A stretch of 64,000 nt of DNA from positions 576,807 to 640,806 of the forward strand of contig JAEVLN010000029.1 of the NCBI GenBank assembly GCA_018350325.1, in the 5' to 3' direction. Positions 1 through 10,568 of this stretch are shown here, one piece after another (within the stretch, counting starts at the first letter, position 1; the number at the start of each line of letters is the position of its first letter). The position numbers were made by a program, and so were the translations under genes. This DNA comes from Globodera rostochiensis. Taxonomy: Eukaryota; Nematoda; Chromadorea; Rhabditida; Heteroderidae. The notes beneath the pieces are model-generated. The model saw nothing but the letters and a program-made list of their open reading frames with translations. It had not been told where the DNA came from and ran no database searches.

Positions 1-540
1 ACAGCAATTTCATCCAAATTCTGTCGATGGACATTTTGTTGAAGAGAATGCCGCGGCAAATGTCCAGAAAATTGGGCCCTCGAATTCGGGGAGTATTTGA
101 ATGAATGGTCAATGATTTGGAAAATAGCGATTTAGGCATTTGACATAAACTTAAAATCTTTCCAAAGTTTAAATTCATTTTGATAATAAATACATTCATT
201 AAATTTAAAAGATTTATTGATATTCATGCCTCACAATCAGTTCGATAGCATAACCATTTGAAATAATTATAAACAAAATTAGTACAAAAAAGTCTAAATT
301 TGATAAAAATATGTCAGGATTTGAAGAGATTCTGTCAAAAATGGCAAAAAGTGCAATTTTCACACATCCATTTGCACATTAATTTTTACCATTTTTTTCT
401 TCTATATTCATTACTCGTCGTACCGTTTAGCGATTTTTTCTTAAAATTGTTTCCGGCGGTGCCGACAGGCGCTGCCGGGAAAATTTCTCAAAAAAATCAG
501 CATCTTTGTTATGAAAATTGACTAAAAATGAATTTTTGCT
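1..540. other. Unassigned AT-rich DNA
   Basis: I see no gene here. The only local structure is an imperfect GC-rich inverted repeat at 453-478 (CCGGCGGTGCC / GGCGCTGCCGG, two G:T-type mismatches). The 73-codon frame at 300-521 runs through this hairpin and resembles nothing I know. This stretch lies outside the Helitron-like end at 551 and may be the sequence into which the cluster was inserted. Confidence 0.5.
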
Positions 541-614
541 AATTATAAAACTAGTGGAGTGCTGTACAACGCTTTTATGTGCTCTTAAAGCGCTGACGCG
601 CTTATCGAGCTTCG

Positions 615-959
615 CTACCTAGGTCGGGGTTCGGGGTGTGCAGTTTTAAACTGCTGATTGAGCCAGGTACAACGGTTTGGGGTTCGGGGAGGACAGTCTT
701 GAACAGTTGATTGAGCCAGGTACAACGGTTCGGGGAGGACAGTCTTGAACCGTTGATTAGCCAGGTACAACATTCGGGTTTGGGCAGTTCCGTTTTTACT
801 GTTGATTGAGCCAGTTACAACGTTCGGGGTACGGGATGACAGTTTTGAACCGAGCCAGGTACAACGGTTTAGGTTGCGGGGAGGGAAACTTGGAACTGTT
901 GATTTAGCCAGGTACAATAAAACCCCTAAAAATAAAGCCAGGTACAACATTTGAAACAA
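615..959 (-). repeat. GTTGTACC tandem repeat array, reverse orientation
   Basis: Degenerate units of about 50-70 bp share, on the minus strand, the words GTTGTACCTGGC and AATCAACGGTT plus a C-rich CCCCGAACCCC block. It is the reverse complement of the arrays at 4896-5561, 7262-7640 and elsewhere. Open frames through it (such as 615-959) are repeat artefacts. Confidence 0.75.
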
Positions 960-1632
960 TCCCTAATTTCATCCACCCAAATAATGAAAATTTTTAAAAT
1001 TTCTGAATTTCCACAAAAAATATTTTCAAAAAATTGGAAATAATGATTTTAATTCTTGAAAATACTTCCCACATCATTAAAAAACAAAATAAATTCATTT
1101 TGATTAAATTTGTAATAAAAAATATTTTGATCAGATTCCATAAGGGTCCCCCCTTTGGGTTTGAAATCTAAATTCACTTTTTTCAACATACCTCAGTTTT
1201 GTGTTGAGGCATTAATACGAAGTAAAATAGTTTCTAATAGAGAAAAAAATAAGCTATTTATCTAAATAATTAGTTTTTGAAAATTTCATTTCCGAAAATT
1301 TTTATGAATTTTTTTGTGAAAAATTCATTTTTTTCGAAAAATTGACCTTAACTTTTTGACTTTTAAACTTCTACAAAAACTAAAATACTAATAAAATAGC
1401 GCCGATTTTTCTGCATTTTATCATATTAAACTTATTATGATATCTGAATTTTGAAAAAAGTTATGAATTTTTTCAATATTAACCCAATTTTGGTGACCAA
1501 AAAAATGAAAATTTAAAAAATTTCCAAACAGTCCACAAAAATATTTTTAAAAACTCGGGAATAATTAAAAATGATTTTAAAAATTATTTCCACTACCGTA
1601 CATATCAACAGAAAGTCGTAAAAAATGATTTA

Positions 1633-1708
1633 AGCCAAGCGGATCCGAACCCCCACCCGACCCCCCACACCAACACCACTCACCATTCCGCCACCGGTGC
1701 ACTTGGGT
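1633..1708 (-). other. tRNA-like sequence, B type, reverse
   Basis: Minus-strand copy of the 76-nt tRNA-like sequence found in all B elements. The B-box is changed to GGTTCGGATCC and one acceptor strand is mutated (CTTGGGT on the plus strand where the other copies imply CTTGGCT), so it is a decayed copy. Confidence 0.45.
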
Positions 1709-2820
1709 GGCAAAAAGCGTTTTTCGGAATTTCCGGCCAAAATAAACACCAATTGATAGCCCTTGAAAAGTTGAGTTTTGAAAGCGATCTTTATTTCGCC
1801 TGAAATCCAGCCAAAAAAAAGTTAATGACAAAAAACCGAAAAACCTTCAAGGGGGCCTAGCTCGAAAATTTTCGAAAATTTTCAAACCAACTAAACACCA
1901 TCCGACGCAGTTTGAGAATCTCTACAATAATGGAGAAAATCGCAAATCAATACAGTCAACCCAAAAAAAGTTAGGCACAAAAAACGATTTTCGAAATTTC
2001 GACCCAGCAATTTTTATCCATTTTTCCAGAAAAACTGGGCAGCCCAACCGAAAAATGTTCAACAGCTAACTTATGCCAAACATCCCAACTTAAAATCCTC
2101 CCAGCAAGTGCTAAGCGATTGGGGCAAAAAGAAAAGAATTTCCCTTTGTGCAACTGCCGTTGTGACCCACAACCCGCTTCCTGGGACTCAGTCGTCCACC
2201 GTACTGAAAAATCCTTATTTTTCCCAGATGCACGACAAAAAGTTGAAGAAGTAATCCACAACTTGCCAGGGGCTCCCGATTCCCGGAAGAGAGAGGCGCA
2301 TCTAAAATAAATAGTTTCAACTCAGTACGGTGGACAAGTGAGTCCCAGGGGCCGAGTTGCGGGTCACTTTGGTAGTTGCACAAAGGGAAATTCTTTTCTT
2401 TTTGCCCCAATCGCTTAGCACCTGGTGGGAGGATGGTAAGTTGGAATGTTTGGGACAACTTTGTTGTTGATCACTTTTTGATCAGAGCAAAAGCCTGGTC
2501 TGGAAAAATCTACGAAAATTGCTGGGTCGAAATTTCGAAAATCGTTTTTTGTCCCTAACTTTTTTTGTTTTGCCCGTGTTGGTTTGCGATGTTTTGTGAT
2601 ATTGTAGAGTTTTTCAAACTGCGTCGAATGTTGTTTAGTTGGTGCGAAAATTTTTTGAAATTTTCAAGCTAGGCCCCCTAGAAGGTTTTTCGGTTTTTTG
2701 TCATTAACTTTTTTTTGGCTGGATTTCAGGCGAAATAAAGATCGCTTTCAACACCCAACTTTTCAAGACCTATCGATTGGTGTTTATTTCGCCTGAAAAT
2801 TCCAAAAAGTGCTTTTTGCC

Positions 2821-2896
2821 AGCCAAGTGCATCGGTGGCGGAATGGTTAGTGGTGTGGGTGTGGGGGGTCGGGTGGGGGTTCGAATCCGCTTGGCT
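2821..2896 (+). other. tRNA-like sequence, B type
   Basis: A 76-nt segment whose first and last seven bases pair perfectly (AGCCAAG / CTTGGCT). It has an A-box-like TGGCGGAATGGTTAGTGG and a perfect B-box GGTTCGAATCC. The region between the arms is G-rich and gives no clear anticodon arm, and the T-stem overlaps the acceptor pairing. I read it as a tRNA-derived sequence, possibly an internal RNA polymerase III promoter, not a working tRNA. Confidence 0.5.
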
Positions 2897-4895
2897 TAAA
2901 TCATTTTTTACCACTTTCTGTGCATATGTATGATGCTGGAAATAATTTCTAAAATCATTTTTAATTATTCCCGAGTTTTTAAAAATATTTTTAGGGGGTA
3001 TTTGGAAATTTTTTGAAATTTCATTTTTTCGGTCACCAAAATTGGGGAAATGTTATGAAAATTCATAACTTTTTTTGTTGAAGATCATTCGCAATGAATT
3101 TGGTCTCATAAAATGCAGAAAAATAAGCACTATTTTTGTGATATTATTGTTTTGGTGGAAGATTAAAATTCAAAAAGTTACGGTCGATATTTCGAAAAAA
3201 ATGAATTTTTCACAAAAAAATTCATAAAAATTTTTTGAATAGAGATTATCAAAAAATCATTCATTAGATAAATAGCAGATTTTTTTCTCTATTAGAAACT
3301 ATTTTAGTTGGATTTAAAGCATTGAGATGGAATGGAGTTATGATCGAAAAAGTGAAAATGGATTCTCAACCCAAAGGGGGACCCCTTTTGGGGTATAATC
3401 GAAAATTTTAATTATTTTTTTCCATTTTCTTTGTAGTTGTAATGATGCGAAAAGTGTTTTAAAGCATTAAAATGATTATTCCCGATTTTTTAAAAATATT
3501 TTTGTGGGTTGTTTGGAAATTTTTTGAATTTTCATTTTTTGGTCACTAAAATTGGGGAAATGTTATGAAAATTCATAACTTTTTTCAAACTTGAGTTATC
3601 ATAATAAGTTTAATATGATAAAATGCAGAAAAATCGGCGCTATTTTATTAGTATTTTAGTTTTACGAAAGGTTGAAAGTTCAAAAAGTTAAGATAAATTT
3701 TTCGAAAAAAATGAATTTTTCACAAAAAAAAACATAAAAATTTTTTGAATAGAGATTTTCAAAAACCAATTAATTAGATAAATAGCTTATTTTTTTCTCT
3801 ATTAAAAACTATTTTAGTTCACCTTAATGCCTGAACTTAAAATAGAGATATGATCGAAAAAGTCAAATTGGATGAGCAAACCAAAGGGGCACCCCTTTTG
3901 GAATCTGATCAAAATAATTTTTATTACAAATTTCATCAAAATGAATTTATTTCGACTAAATTTAATATTTGAACTTTGTTTTTGATTTTTTTAAATGAAA
4001 ATCTCGAAAAAGGACAAAAAACAACTAAATGCGAATAAATAGTACGCTAAATTGAGAGATTTAGGGCAGACACGTTAGAGGAAACTAGAGACAACTGTGA
4101 ATACTTGCACCCCATAGAATTATTGTTTTATTTTTCTGCGTCTCTGTCACAATTGTGAGTTGGAAGTGATAGATTGAAGAATTGAAGTCCATTTAATCAA
4201 TATATTTGCTCTGTTTGGCTCAAACAGAAACTTTTTTATTTAAAAAAAAAATACAAAAATTTTTTAAATTTCAAGTGCGGTTGAACCGATATTTTAATAG
4301 TAAAAATTTTGAATATTCTTAACGGCTTTCTTAAATTTTTGTTTTTTTAAGGTTCAACTCAGTCATGTATTTTTGAATATTTTTAACACCTTTCTTAAGT
4401 CAAATCCCAACAAATTCGTCGAAATGGAGGAGCACAAACAGTCAAATGCCAACAAATTCGCCTGAATTGGAGGGACATCATTAACCAACAGCAACAGAAC
4501 ATGGAGGCGTTTAAGAGGAATGGTAGGGCAATTTGTGTTTAAATTTAAATGAAATCAAGGGGTTAATCGAATTTTTGAAAACCCAAAGGGGGGACCCTTT
4601 TGGAATCTGATCAAAATAATTTTTATTCCAAATTTTATTGAAATGAATTTATTTTCTCTTTTAATGATTAGGGAAGTATTTAAAAGAATTAAAATCACTA
4701 TTTCCAATTTTTGAAAATATTTTTGGAGGAAATTCAGAAATTTTAAAATTTGCATTTTTTTACAAAAAAATTCGAAACAATTTACCGAAAAAAGGAAACC
4801 AAACCAAATTAATTTCTTGGACATTGTATTTTCTGAACAAATAGTGTGCTAAAAAGGGAGAGTCAGGCGGCGAGAGTGTTTGGACATCGACGCAC

Positions 4896-5561
4896 TTGGC
4901 TCAATCAACAGTTCAAAACTGCATTCCCCGCACCTTAAACCGTCGTACCTGGCTCAATCAACAGTTCAAACTACCATCCCCGACCCCAAATCGTTGTACC
5001 TGGCCTCTTTTTTGGCTGAATCAACGGTTCAAAACTGCCATCCCTGCACCCCGAACTGTTGTACCTGGCCTCTTTTTTGGCTCAATCATCAATTTAAACT
5101 CCATCCCCGCAAACCGTTGTACCGGGCTTCACCCCCAACTGCACACCCCGAACCCCGAACTGGCTCACTCATCGGTTCAAAACTGCCATCCCCGCACCCA
5201 AACCGTTGTACCTGGCCTCTTTTGGCTCAATCATCATTCAAACGCCATCCCTGTACCCCAAACCGTTGTCCCTGGCCTCATTTTTTGCCTAATCAACGGT
5301 TTAAACTGCTATCCCCGAACCCCGAACCGTTGTACTTGGCATAATCAACGGTTCAAACTGCCATCCCCTCAATCAACGGTTCAAGACAAGACTGTCCTCT
5401 CCGAACCCCAACCCGTTGTACCTGGCTCATTTTTGACTCAATCGGTTCTAACTTTCATCCTCGCATCCCAAACCGTTGTACCGCGCTCAATCATCAATTT
5501 AAACTCCATCCCCGCAAACCGTTGTACCGGGCTTCACCCCCAACTGCACACCCCGAACCCC
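4896..5561 (+). repeat. GTTGTACC tandem repeat array
   Basis: About ten degenerate units, each with CCGTTGTACCTGGC, a stretch TTTTTTGGCTCAATCAACGG and a C-rich CATCCCCGCACCCC. Where intact, AACCGTTG and CAACGGTT in neighbouring positions form an 8-bp stem. The long frames at 4880-5585 follow the repeat and are not considered genes. Confidence 0.75.
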
Positions 5562-5583
5562 GACCTAGGTAGCGAAGCTCGAT

Positions 5584-5638
5584 AAGCGCGTTAGCGCTTT
5601 ACCTGGCACACAGAGAGGGTTGTACAGCACTCCACTAG
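5584..5638 (+). other. Helitron-like 3' terminus, type 1
   Basis: Hairpin AAGCGC-gtta-GCGCTT (5584-5599), 35 nt of spacer including GTTGTACAGCAC, then CTAG (5635-5638) followed by T. Helitrons typically end in a short hairpin followed by CTRR and insert next to T. The spacer is longer than usual, so the assignment is tentative. The same end recurs at 17400-17453, 29615-29668 and, reversed, at 551-603. Confidence 0.5.
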
Positions 5639-6274
5639 TTATTAATACAATATTAGAATGAATTTGAGTTTCGCGCCGAAAACTAATTTGAGCATTCCTG
5701 GCATCGGGAGCCCCTGGAAAGTTGTGGATTACTTCTTCAACTTTTTGAGGTGCATCCAGGAAAAATAAGCATTTTTCAGTACGGTGGACGACTGAGTCCC
5801 AGGAAGCGGGTTGTGGGTCACAACGGCAGTTGCACAAAGGGAAATTCTTTTATTTTTGCCCCAATCGCTTAACACTTGCTGGTAGGATTTTAAGTTGGAA
5901 TGTTTCCGACAACTTGTCTGTTGATCACTTTTTGATCAGAGCAAAAGCCTGGTCTGCAAAAATCCGCACAAATTGCTGGGTCGAATTTTCAAAAATCGTT
6001 TTTTGTCCCTAACTTTTTTTGCTTTGCCCGTGTTGGTTTGAGATGTTTTGCATTATTGTAGAGTTTTTCAAACTGCGTCGAATGGTGTTTAGTTTGTTTT
6101 AAAAAAATTTGAAATTTTTGAGCTAGGCCCCCTAGAAGGTTTTTCGGTTTTTTGTCATTAACTTTTTTTTGGCTGGATTTCAGGCGAAATAAAGATCGCT
6201 TTCAAAACCCAACTTTTGAAGAGCTATCGATTGGTGTTTATTTCGCTTGAAAATTCCAAAAAGTGCTTTTTGCC

Positions 6275-6350
6275 AGCCAAGTGCATCGGTGGCGGAATGG
6301 TTAGTGGTGTGGGTGTGGGGGGTCGGGTGGGGGTTCGAATCCGCTTGGCT
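6275..6350 (+). other. tRNA-like sequence, B type
   Basis: Same 76-nt structure as at 2821-2896: AGCCAAG/CTTGGCT ends, A-box-like segment and GGTTCGAATCC B-box, all intact. Confidence 0.5.
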
Positions 6351-7261
6351 TAAATCATTTTTTACCACTTTCTGTGCATATGTACGGTAGTGGAAACAAT
6401 TTCTAAAATCCTTTTAAATTATTCCCGAGTTTTTAAAAATATTTTTGTGGGCTGTTTGGAAATTTTTTAAATTTTCATTTTTTTGGTCACCAAAATTGGG
6501 TTAATATTGAAAAAATTCATAACTTTTTTCAAAATTCAGATATCATAATAAGTTTAATATGATAAAATGCAGAAAAATCTGCGCTATTTTATTAGTATTT
6601 TATTTTTACGAAATGTTGAAAGTTCAAAAAGTTAAGATAAATTTTTCGAAAAAAACGAATTTTTCACAAAAAAAATCATAAAAATTTTTTGAATAGAGAT
6701 TTTCAAAAAGTCATTCATTAGATAAATAGCTTATTTTTTTCTCTATTAGAAACTATTTTAGTTGGATTTAAAGCATTGAGATGGAATGGAGTTAAGATCG
6801 AAAAAGTCAAATTGGATGAGCAAACCAAAGGGGGACCCCTTTTGGAAGATGATCAAAATAATTTTTATTCCAAATTTCATCAAAAATGAATTTATTTTGT
6901 CTTTTAATGATGAGGAAAGTATTTTAAAGAATTAAAATCACTAATTCCAATTTTTTGAAAATATTTTTGGTGGAAATTCAGAAATTTTAAAATTTTCATT
7001 TTTTTACAAAAAAATTCGAAACAATTTACCGAAAAAAGGACACCAAACCAAATTAATTTCTTGAACATTTTATTTTCTGAACAAATAGTGTGCTAAAAAG
7101 GGAGAGTCAGGCGGCGAGAGTAATTTGGACACCGACGCACCCCATCTAAAAATTGTTTTAGGTTAATTTCTTGAGCATTTTATTTTTTGAGTGCGCTTTA
7201 AAGGGAGAGTCAGGCGGCGAGAGTAATTTGGACATCGACGCACCCCATCTAAAAATTGTTT

Positions 7262-9250
7262 TAGGTTAATTCAAACTCCATCCCCGCACCCCGGATTGTT
7301 GTACCTGGCCTCATTTTTGGCCCAATCAGCAGTTCATGCACACCCCGAACCCCAAACCGTTGTACCTGGCTCAATCAACGGTTCTAAACTGCATTCCCCG
7401 CACCCCAAACCGTTCTACCTGGCCTCTTTTTTGGCTCAATCAACGGTTCTAAACTGCATTCCCCGCACCCCAAACCGTTCTACCAGGTCTCTTTTTTGGC
7501 TCAATCCTCCGTTCAAACTACCATCCCCGAACCCCAGACCGTTGTACCTGGCCTCTTTTTTGGCTGAATCAACGGTTCAAAACTGCCATCCCCGTACCCC
7601 AAATCGTTGTACCTGGCCTCTTTTTTGGCTGAATCAAGCCATCCCCGCAAAACAAAGTTAAACATCGAAAAAGTGCCTCAAAATGTGAATAAAAATAGAG
7701 TAAATAAATGCGAAGAAATAGAGTGCAAATTTGAGAGATTTTGGGTAGACACGTTAGAGGAAAAGAGAGATAACTGTGAAAGTCTTATGTTCCCTTGAGT
7801 AATTTGCACCCCATAGAATTATTGTTTTGGAAAGTTATTAAGAGGGGGAGGGGCTCAGCGAATTTGAATCAGTTTTTTGATCAGCTTAAAGATTTGTTGA
7901 AATAATTGCAAACATAAATTGAAGTTGATGTATTGTTACAAATTTCTTCTCAAATGTTGTGCCTGGCACAATCAACGGTTCCAAATTGGATTCGCGCACC
8001 TCGAACCGTTGTCCCTGACTCAATCAACAGTTCAAACTTGCTCTCCAAGCATCCCAAACCGTTGTACCTGGCCTCATTTTTGGCCCAATCATCAGTTCAA
8101 ACTCCATCCCCGCACCCCTAACCGTTGTACCTTGCTTCATCCTCAACTGCACAACCCGAACCCCGACCTAGGTAGCGAAGCTCGATAAGCGCGTTAGCGC
8201 TTTTTTTGGTTAAACAAAGTTAAACATCGAAAAAGTGCCTCAAAATGTGAATAAAAATAGAGTAAATAAATGCGAAGAAATAGAGTGCAAATTTGAGAGT
8301 TTTGGGTAGACACGTTAGAGGAAAAGAGAGATAACTGTGAAAGTCTTATGCTCCCTTGAGTATTGCACCCCATAGAATTATTGTTTTGGAAAATTATTAA
8401 GAGGGGGGAGGGGCTCAGCGAATTCGAATCAGTTTTTTGATCAGCTTAAAGATTTGTTGAAAGAATTGGCAAACAAATTGAAGTTGGGTTATTGTTACAA
8501 ATTTCTTCTCAAGTGTTGTACCTGGCACAATCAACGGTTCCAAATTGACTTCGCGCACCCCGAACCATTGTACCTGGCCCCTTTTTTGGCTCAATCATCA
8601 ATTCAAACTGCAATCCCGCACCCCGAACTTTGTTTTTTGGTTAAACAAAGTTAAACATCGAAAAAGTGCCTCAAAATGTGAATAAAAATAGAGAAAATAA
8701 ATGTGAAGAAATAGAGTGCAAATTTGAGAGATTTTGGGTAGACACGTTAGAGGAAAAGAGAGATAACTGTGAAAGTCTTATGTTCCCTTGAGTAATTTGC
8801 ACCCCATAGAATTATTGTTTTTGAAAATTATTAAGAAGGGGGAGGGGGCCCAGCGAATTTGAATCAGTTTTTTGATCAGCTCAAAGATTTGTTGAAATAA
8901 TTGGTAAATAAAAATTGAATGCGAGGTATTGTTACAAATTTCTTCTCAAATGTTGTACCTGGCACAATCAACGTTTCCAAATTGAATTCGCGCACCCCGA
9001 ACCGTTGTACCTGGCCTCTTTTTTGGCTCAGTCATCAATTCAAACTGCCATCCCGCACCCCGAACTGTTGTGCCTGGCCACTTTTTTCGCTCAATCATCA
9101 ATTCAAACTGCCATCTCCAAACCCCAAAACGTTGTACCTGGCACAATCAACTTTTCCAAATAGCCATCCCCGCAGCCCGAATCGTTGTACCTGTGCCATC
9201 CCCGCACCCCGAACCGTTGTACCTCGTCTCTTTTTTGGCTCAATCATCAG
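7262..9250 (+). repeat. GTTGTACC array with three intercalated exon-like modules
   Basis: GTTGTACC units are interrupted three times by a 250-300 bp module starting AAACAAAGTTAAACATCG. The module carries two short exon-like frames: one reads KCEEIECKFERFWVDTLEEK, the other FFDQLKDLLKELANKLKLG. The frames stay open but have no clear start, and I recognise no family. A perfect hairpin AACCGTTG/CAACGGTT is visible at 7355-7383. The same block recurs in E5, E7 and E8. Confidence 0.55.
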
Positions 9251-9852
9251 TTATATATACGTTAGAATGACAAGGGGTTTCGTGCCGAAAACTAATTTGA
9301 GCATTCCTGGCATCGGGAGCCCCTGGAAAGTTGTGGATTACTTCTTCAACTTTTTGAGGTGCATCCAGGAAAAATAAGCATTTTTCAGTACGGTGGACGA
9401 CTGAGTCCCAGGAAGCGGGTTGTGGGTCACAACGGCAGTTGCACAAAGGGAAATTCTTTTATTTTTGCCCCAATCGCTTAACACTTGCTGGTAGGATTTT
9501 AAGTTGGAATGTTTCCGACAACTTGTCTGTTGATCACTTTTTGATCAGAGCAAAAGCCTGGTCTGCAAAAATCCGCACAAATTGCTGGGTCGAATTTTCA
9601 AAAATCGTTTTTTGTCCCTAACTTTTTTTGCTTTGCCCGTGTTGGTTTGAGATGTTTTGCATTATTGTAGAGTTTTTCAAACTGCGTCGAATGGTGTTTA
9701 GTTTGTTTTAAAAAAATTTGAAATTTTTGAGCTAGGCCCCCTTGAAGGTTTTTCGGTTTTTTGTCATTAACTTTTTTTTGGCTGGATTTCAGGCGAAATA
9801 AAGATCGCTTTCAAAACCCAACTTTTGAAGAGCTATCGATTGGTGTTTATTC
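9251..9852 (+). mobile_element. B-class Helitron-like element E3, 5' end only
   Basis: It starts TTATATATACGTTAGAATGA directly inside a repeat unit of E2 and matches E8 (25108 onward) for about 600 bp, with few differences (for example CTTGAAGG near 9741 instead of CTAGAAGG). It is cut at 9852, in the middle of a GGTGTTTATT sequence, where the C-class end TCTATATATCTTAG begins. The tRNA-like region and the 3' end are absent. Confidence 0.5.
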
Positions 9853-10494
9853 TCTATATATCTTAGAATAAACTTGTGTTTCGTACTTAAACTCTAATTT
9901 GAGCTTTCGGCGCGCCGGAGGCGCGCCAAAAGTTGTGGATTGCTTCTTCAACTTTTTGATGCGGATTCAGGAAAACTATAGACTTTTCAGTACCGTGCCC
10001 AAGTGAGGCCCAGCAAGCGAGTTGCGGTGCACTTTGGCAGTTTTACTGTTACGAAATTTTTTCTTTTTACTCCAATCGCTTAGCGCTCGCTGGGAGGATT
10101 TTAAGTTGGAATGTTTGGGACAAGTTTGTAACCGATCACTTTTTGCCCCTGGCAAAACTGCGGTCTGCAAAAATTGGCAAAAATTGCTGGGTCGGAGGGT
10201 CAAATTTCGTTTTTTGTCCCTAACTTTTTTTGCTTTGCCCACAGCTCTTAGCGATCTTTTGCATTCTTGTAGATCTTTTCAAGCTGCGTCGAATGGTGCA
10301 CTGTATGTGCTTGTGGGAGTTTGGCGTTTTGCACTAGGAGCATTTGAATTTTTGGCGAATTTTGGCCATAACTTTGCGGGGATTCAATTTATCGCCAAAC
10401 CGAATGCACTTTCAAAACCCAACTTTTCAAGAGCTTTCGAATGATATAAACTTCCCCAGTCAAAAGTCTTCATCTAAGCTTTGGCTGGGGATTT

Positions 10495-10568
10495 GGCGCT
10501 GGGATGGCCGAGTGGTGAGCGCTGGGGGCTGGGGTGGCCGCTGGCTGGGGGTTCGAATCCGCGTGCCT
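10495..10568 (+). other. tRNA-Ser/Leu-like sequence, C type
   Basis: Contains an A-box GGATGGCCGAGTGGT like those of class II tRNAs, an intact B-box GGTTCGAATCC, and GGCGC/GTGCC ends that pair over five positions. The segment between is G-rich, and I cannot place an anticodon arm. Probably tRNA-derived and non-functional as a tRNA. Confidence 0.5.

Larger units (their letters stand above)
551..2305 (-). mobile_element. B-class Helitron-like element, minus-strand arm (E1a)
   Basis: Read on the minus strand this is the same sequence family as the plus-strand B elements. It contains the tRNA-like sequence (1633-1708), AT-rich modules, a palindromic CCCTTTGG-type motif near 1142-1159 and the GTTGTACC array (615-959). 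Its 3' end is at 551-603: a hairpin AAGCGC-tgac-GCGCTT (588-603) followed outward by CTAG (551-554). The 5' terminus is missing. Near 2305 it is fused head to head to a plus-strand copy, so 551-5638 forms a large imperfect inverted repeat. Calling this family Helitron-like rests on its end structure and is an inference. Confidence 0.5.
2306..5638 (+). mobile_element. B-class Helitron-like element, plus-strand arm (E1b)
   Basis: This plus-strand copy lacks the 5' terminus. It begins with the block that in other elements follows the leader (CAGTACGGTGGAC near 2320). Then come the tRNA-like sequence (2821-2896), repeated AT-rich modules of about 480 bp (2940-4030) each closed by a palindrome of the form CCAAAGGGG / CCCCTTTTGG (3371-3391, 3881-3901, 4583-4603), a short unknown exon-like fragment near 4435-4530 shared with 46355-46400, and the GTTGTACC array. 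It ends with hairpin 5584-5599 and CTAG 5635-5638. No transposase is encoded; it would be non-autonomous. Confidence 0.55.
5639..9250 (+). mobile_element. B-class Helitron-like element E2, 3'-truncated
   Basis: It starts just after the previous CTAG with TTAATACAATATTAGAATGA (preceded by three filler bases). In order it holds the conserved leader, the tRNA-like sequence (6275-6350), AT-rich modules with the palindrome at 6825-6845, two copies of a GGGAGAGTCAGGCGGCGAGA module (near 7100 and 7203), the GTTGTACC array (7262-7640), and three copies of a 250-300 bp module (from about 7653, 8212 and 8644) that each lead into more array. It stops at 9250 inside a 149-bp repeat unit, where the next element starts. 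E7 (21499-25107) is a near-identical copy at an offset of 15,857 bp. Confidence 0.55.

Noticed and set aside
2821..2896. Functional tRNA gene
   Set aside because: The ends and B-box fit, but there is no anticodon stem-loop, and the T-stem and acceptor pairing overlap.
5830..6012. Conserved 60-codon frame found in six B elements (5830, 9439, 13081, 21687, 25296, 44841)
   Set aside because: Copies are DNA-level duplicates with no codon-specific pattern, and overlapping frames on the other strand are equally conserved. It is part of the leader.
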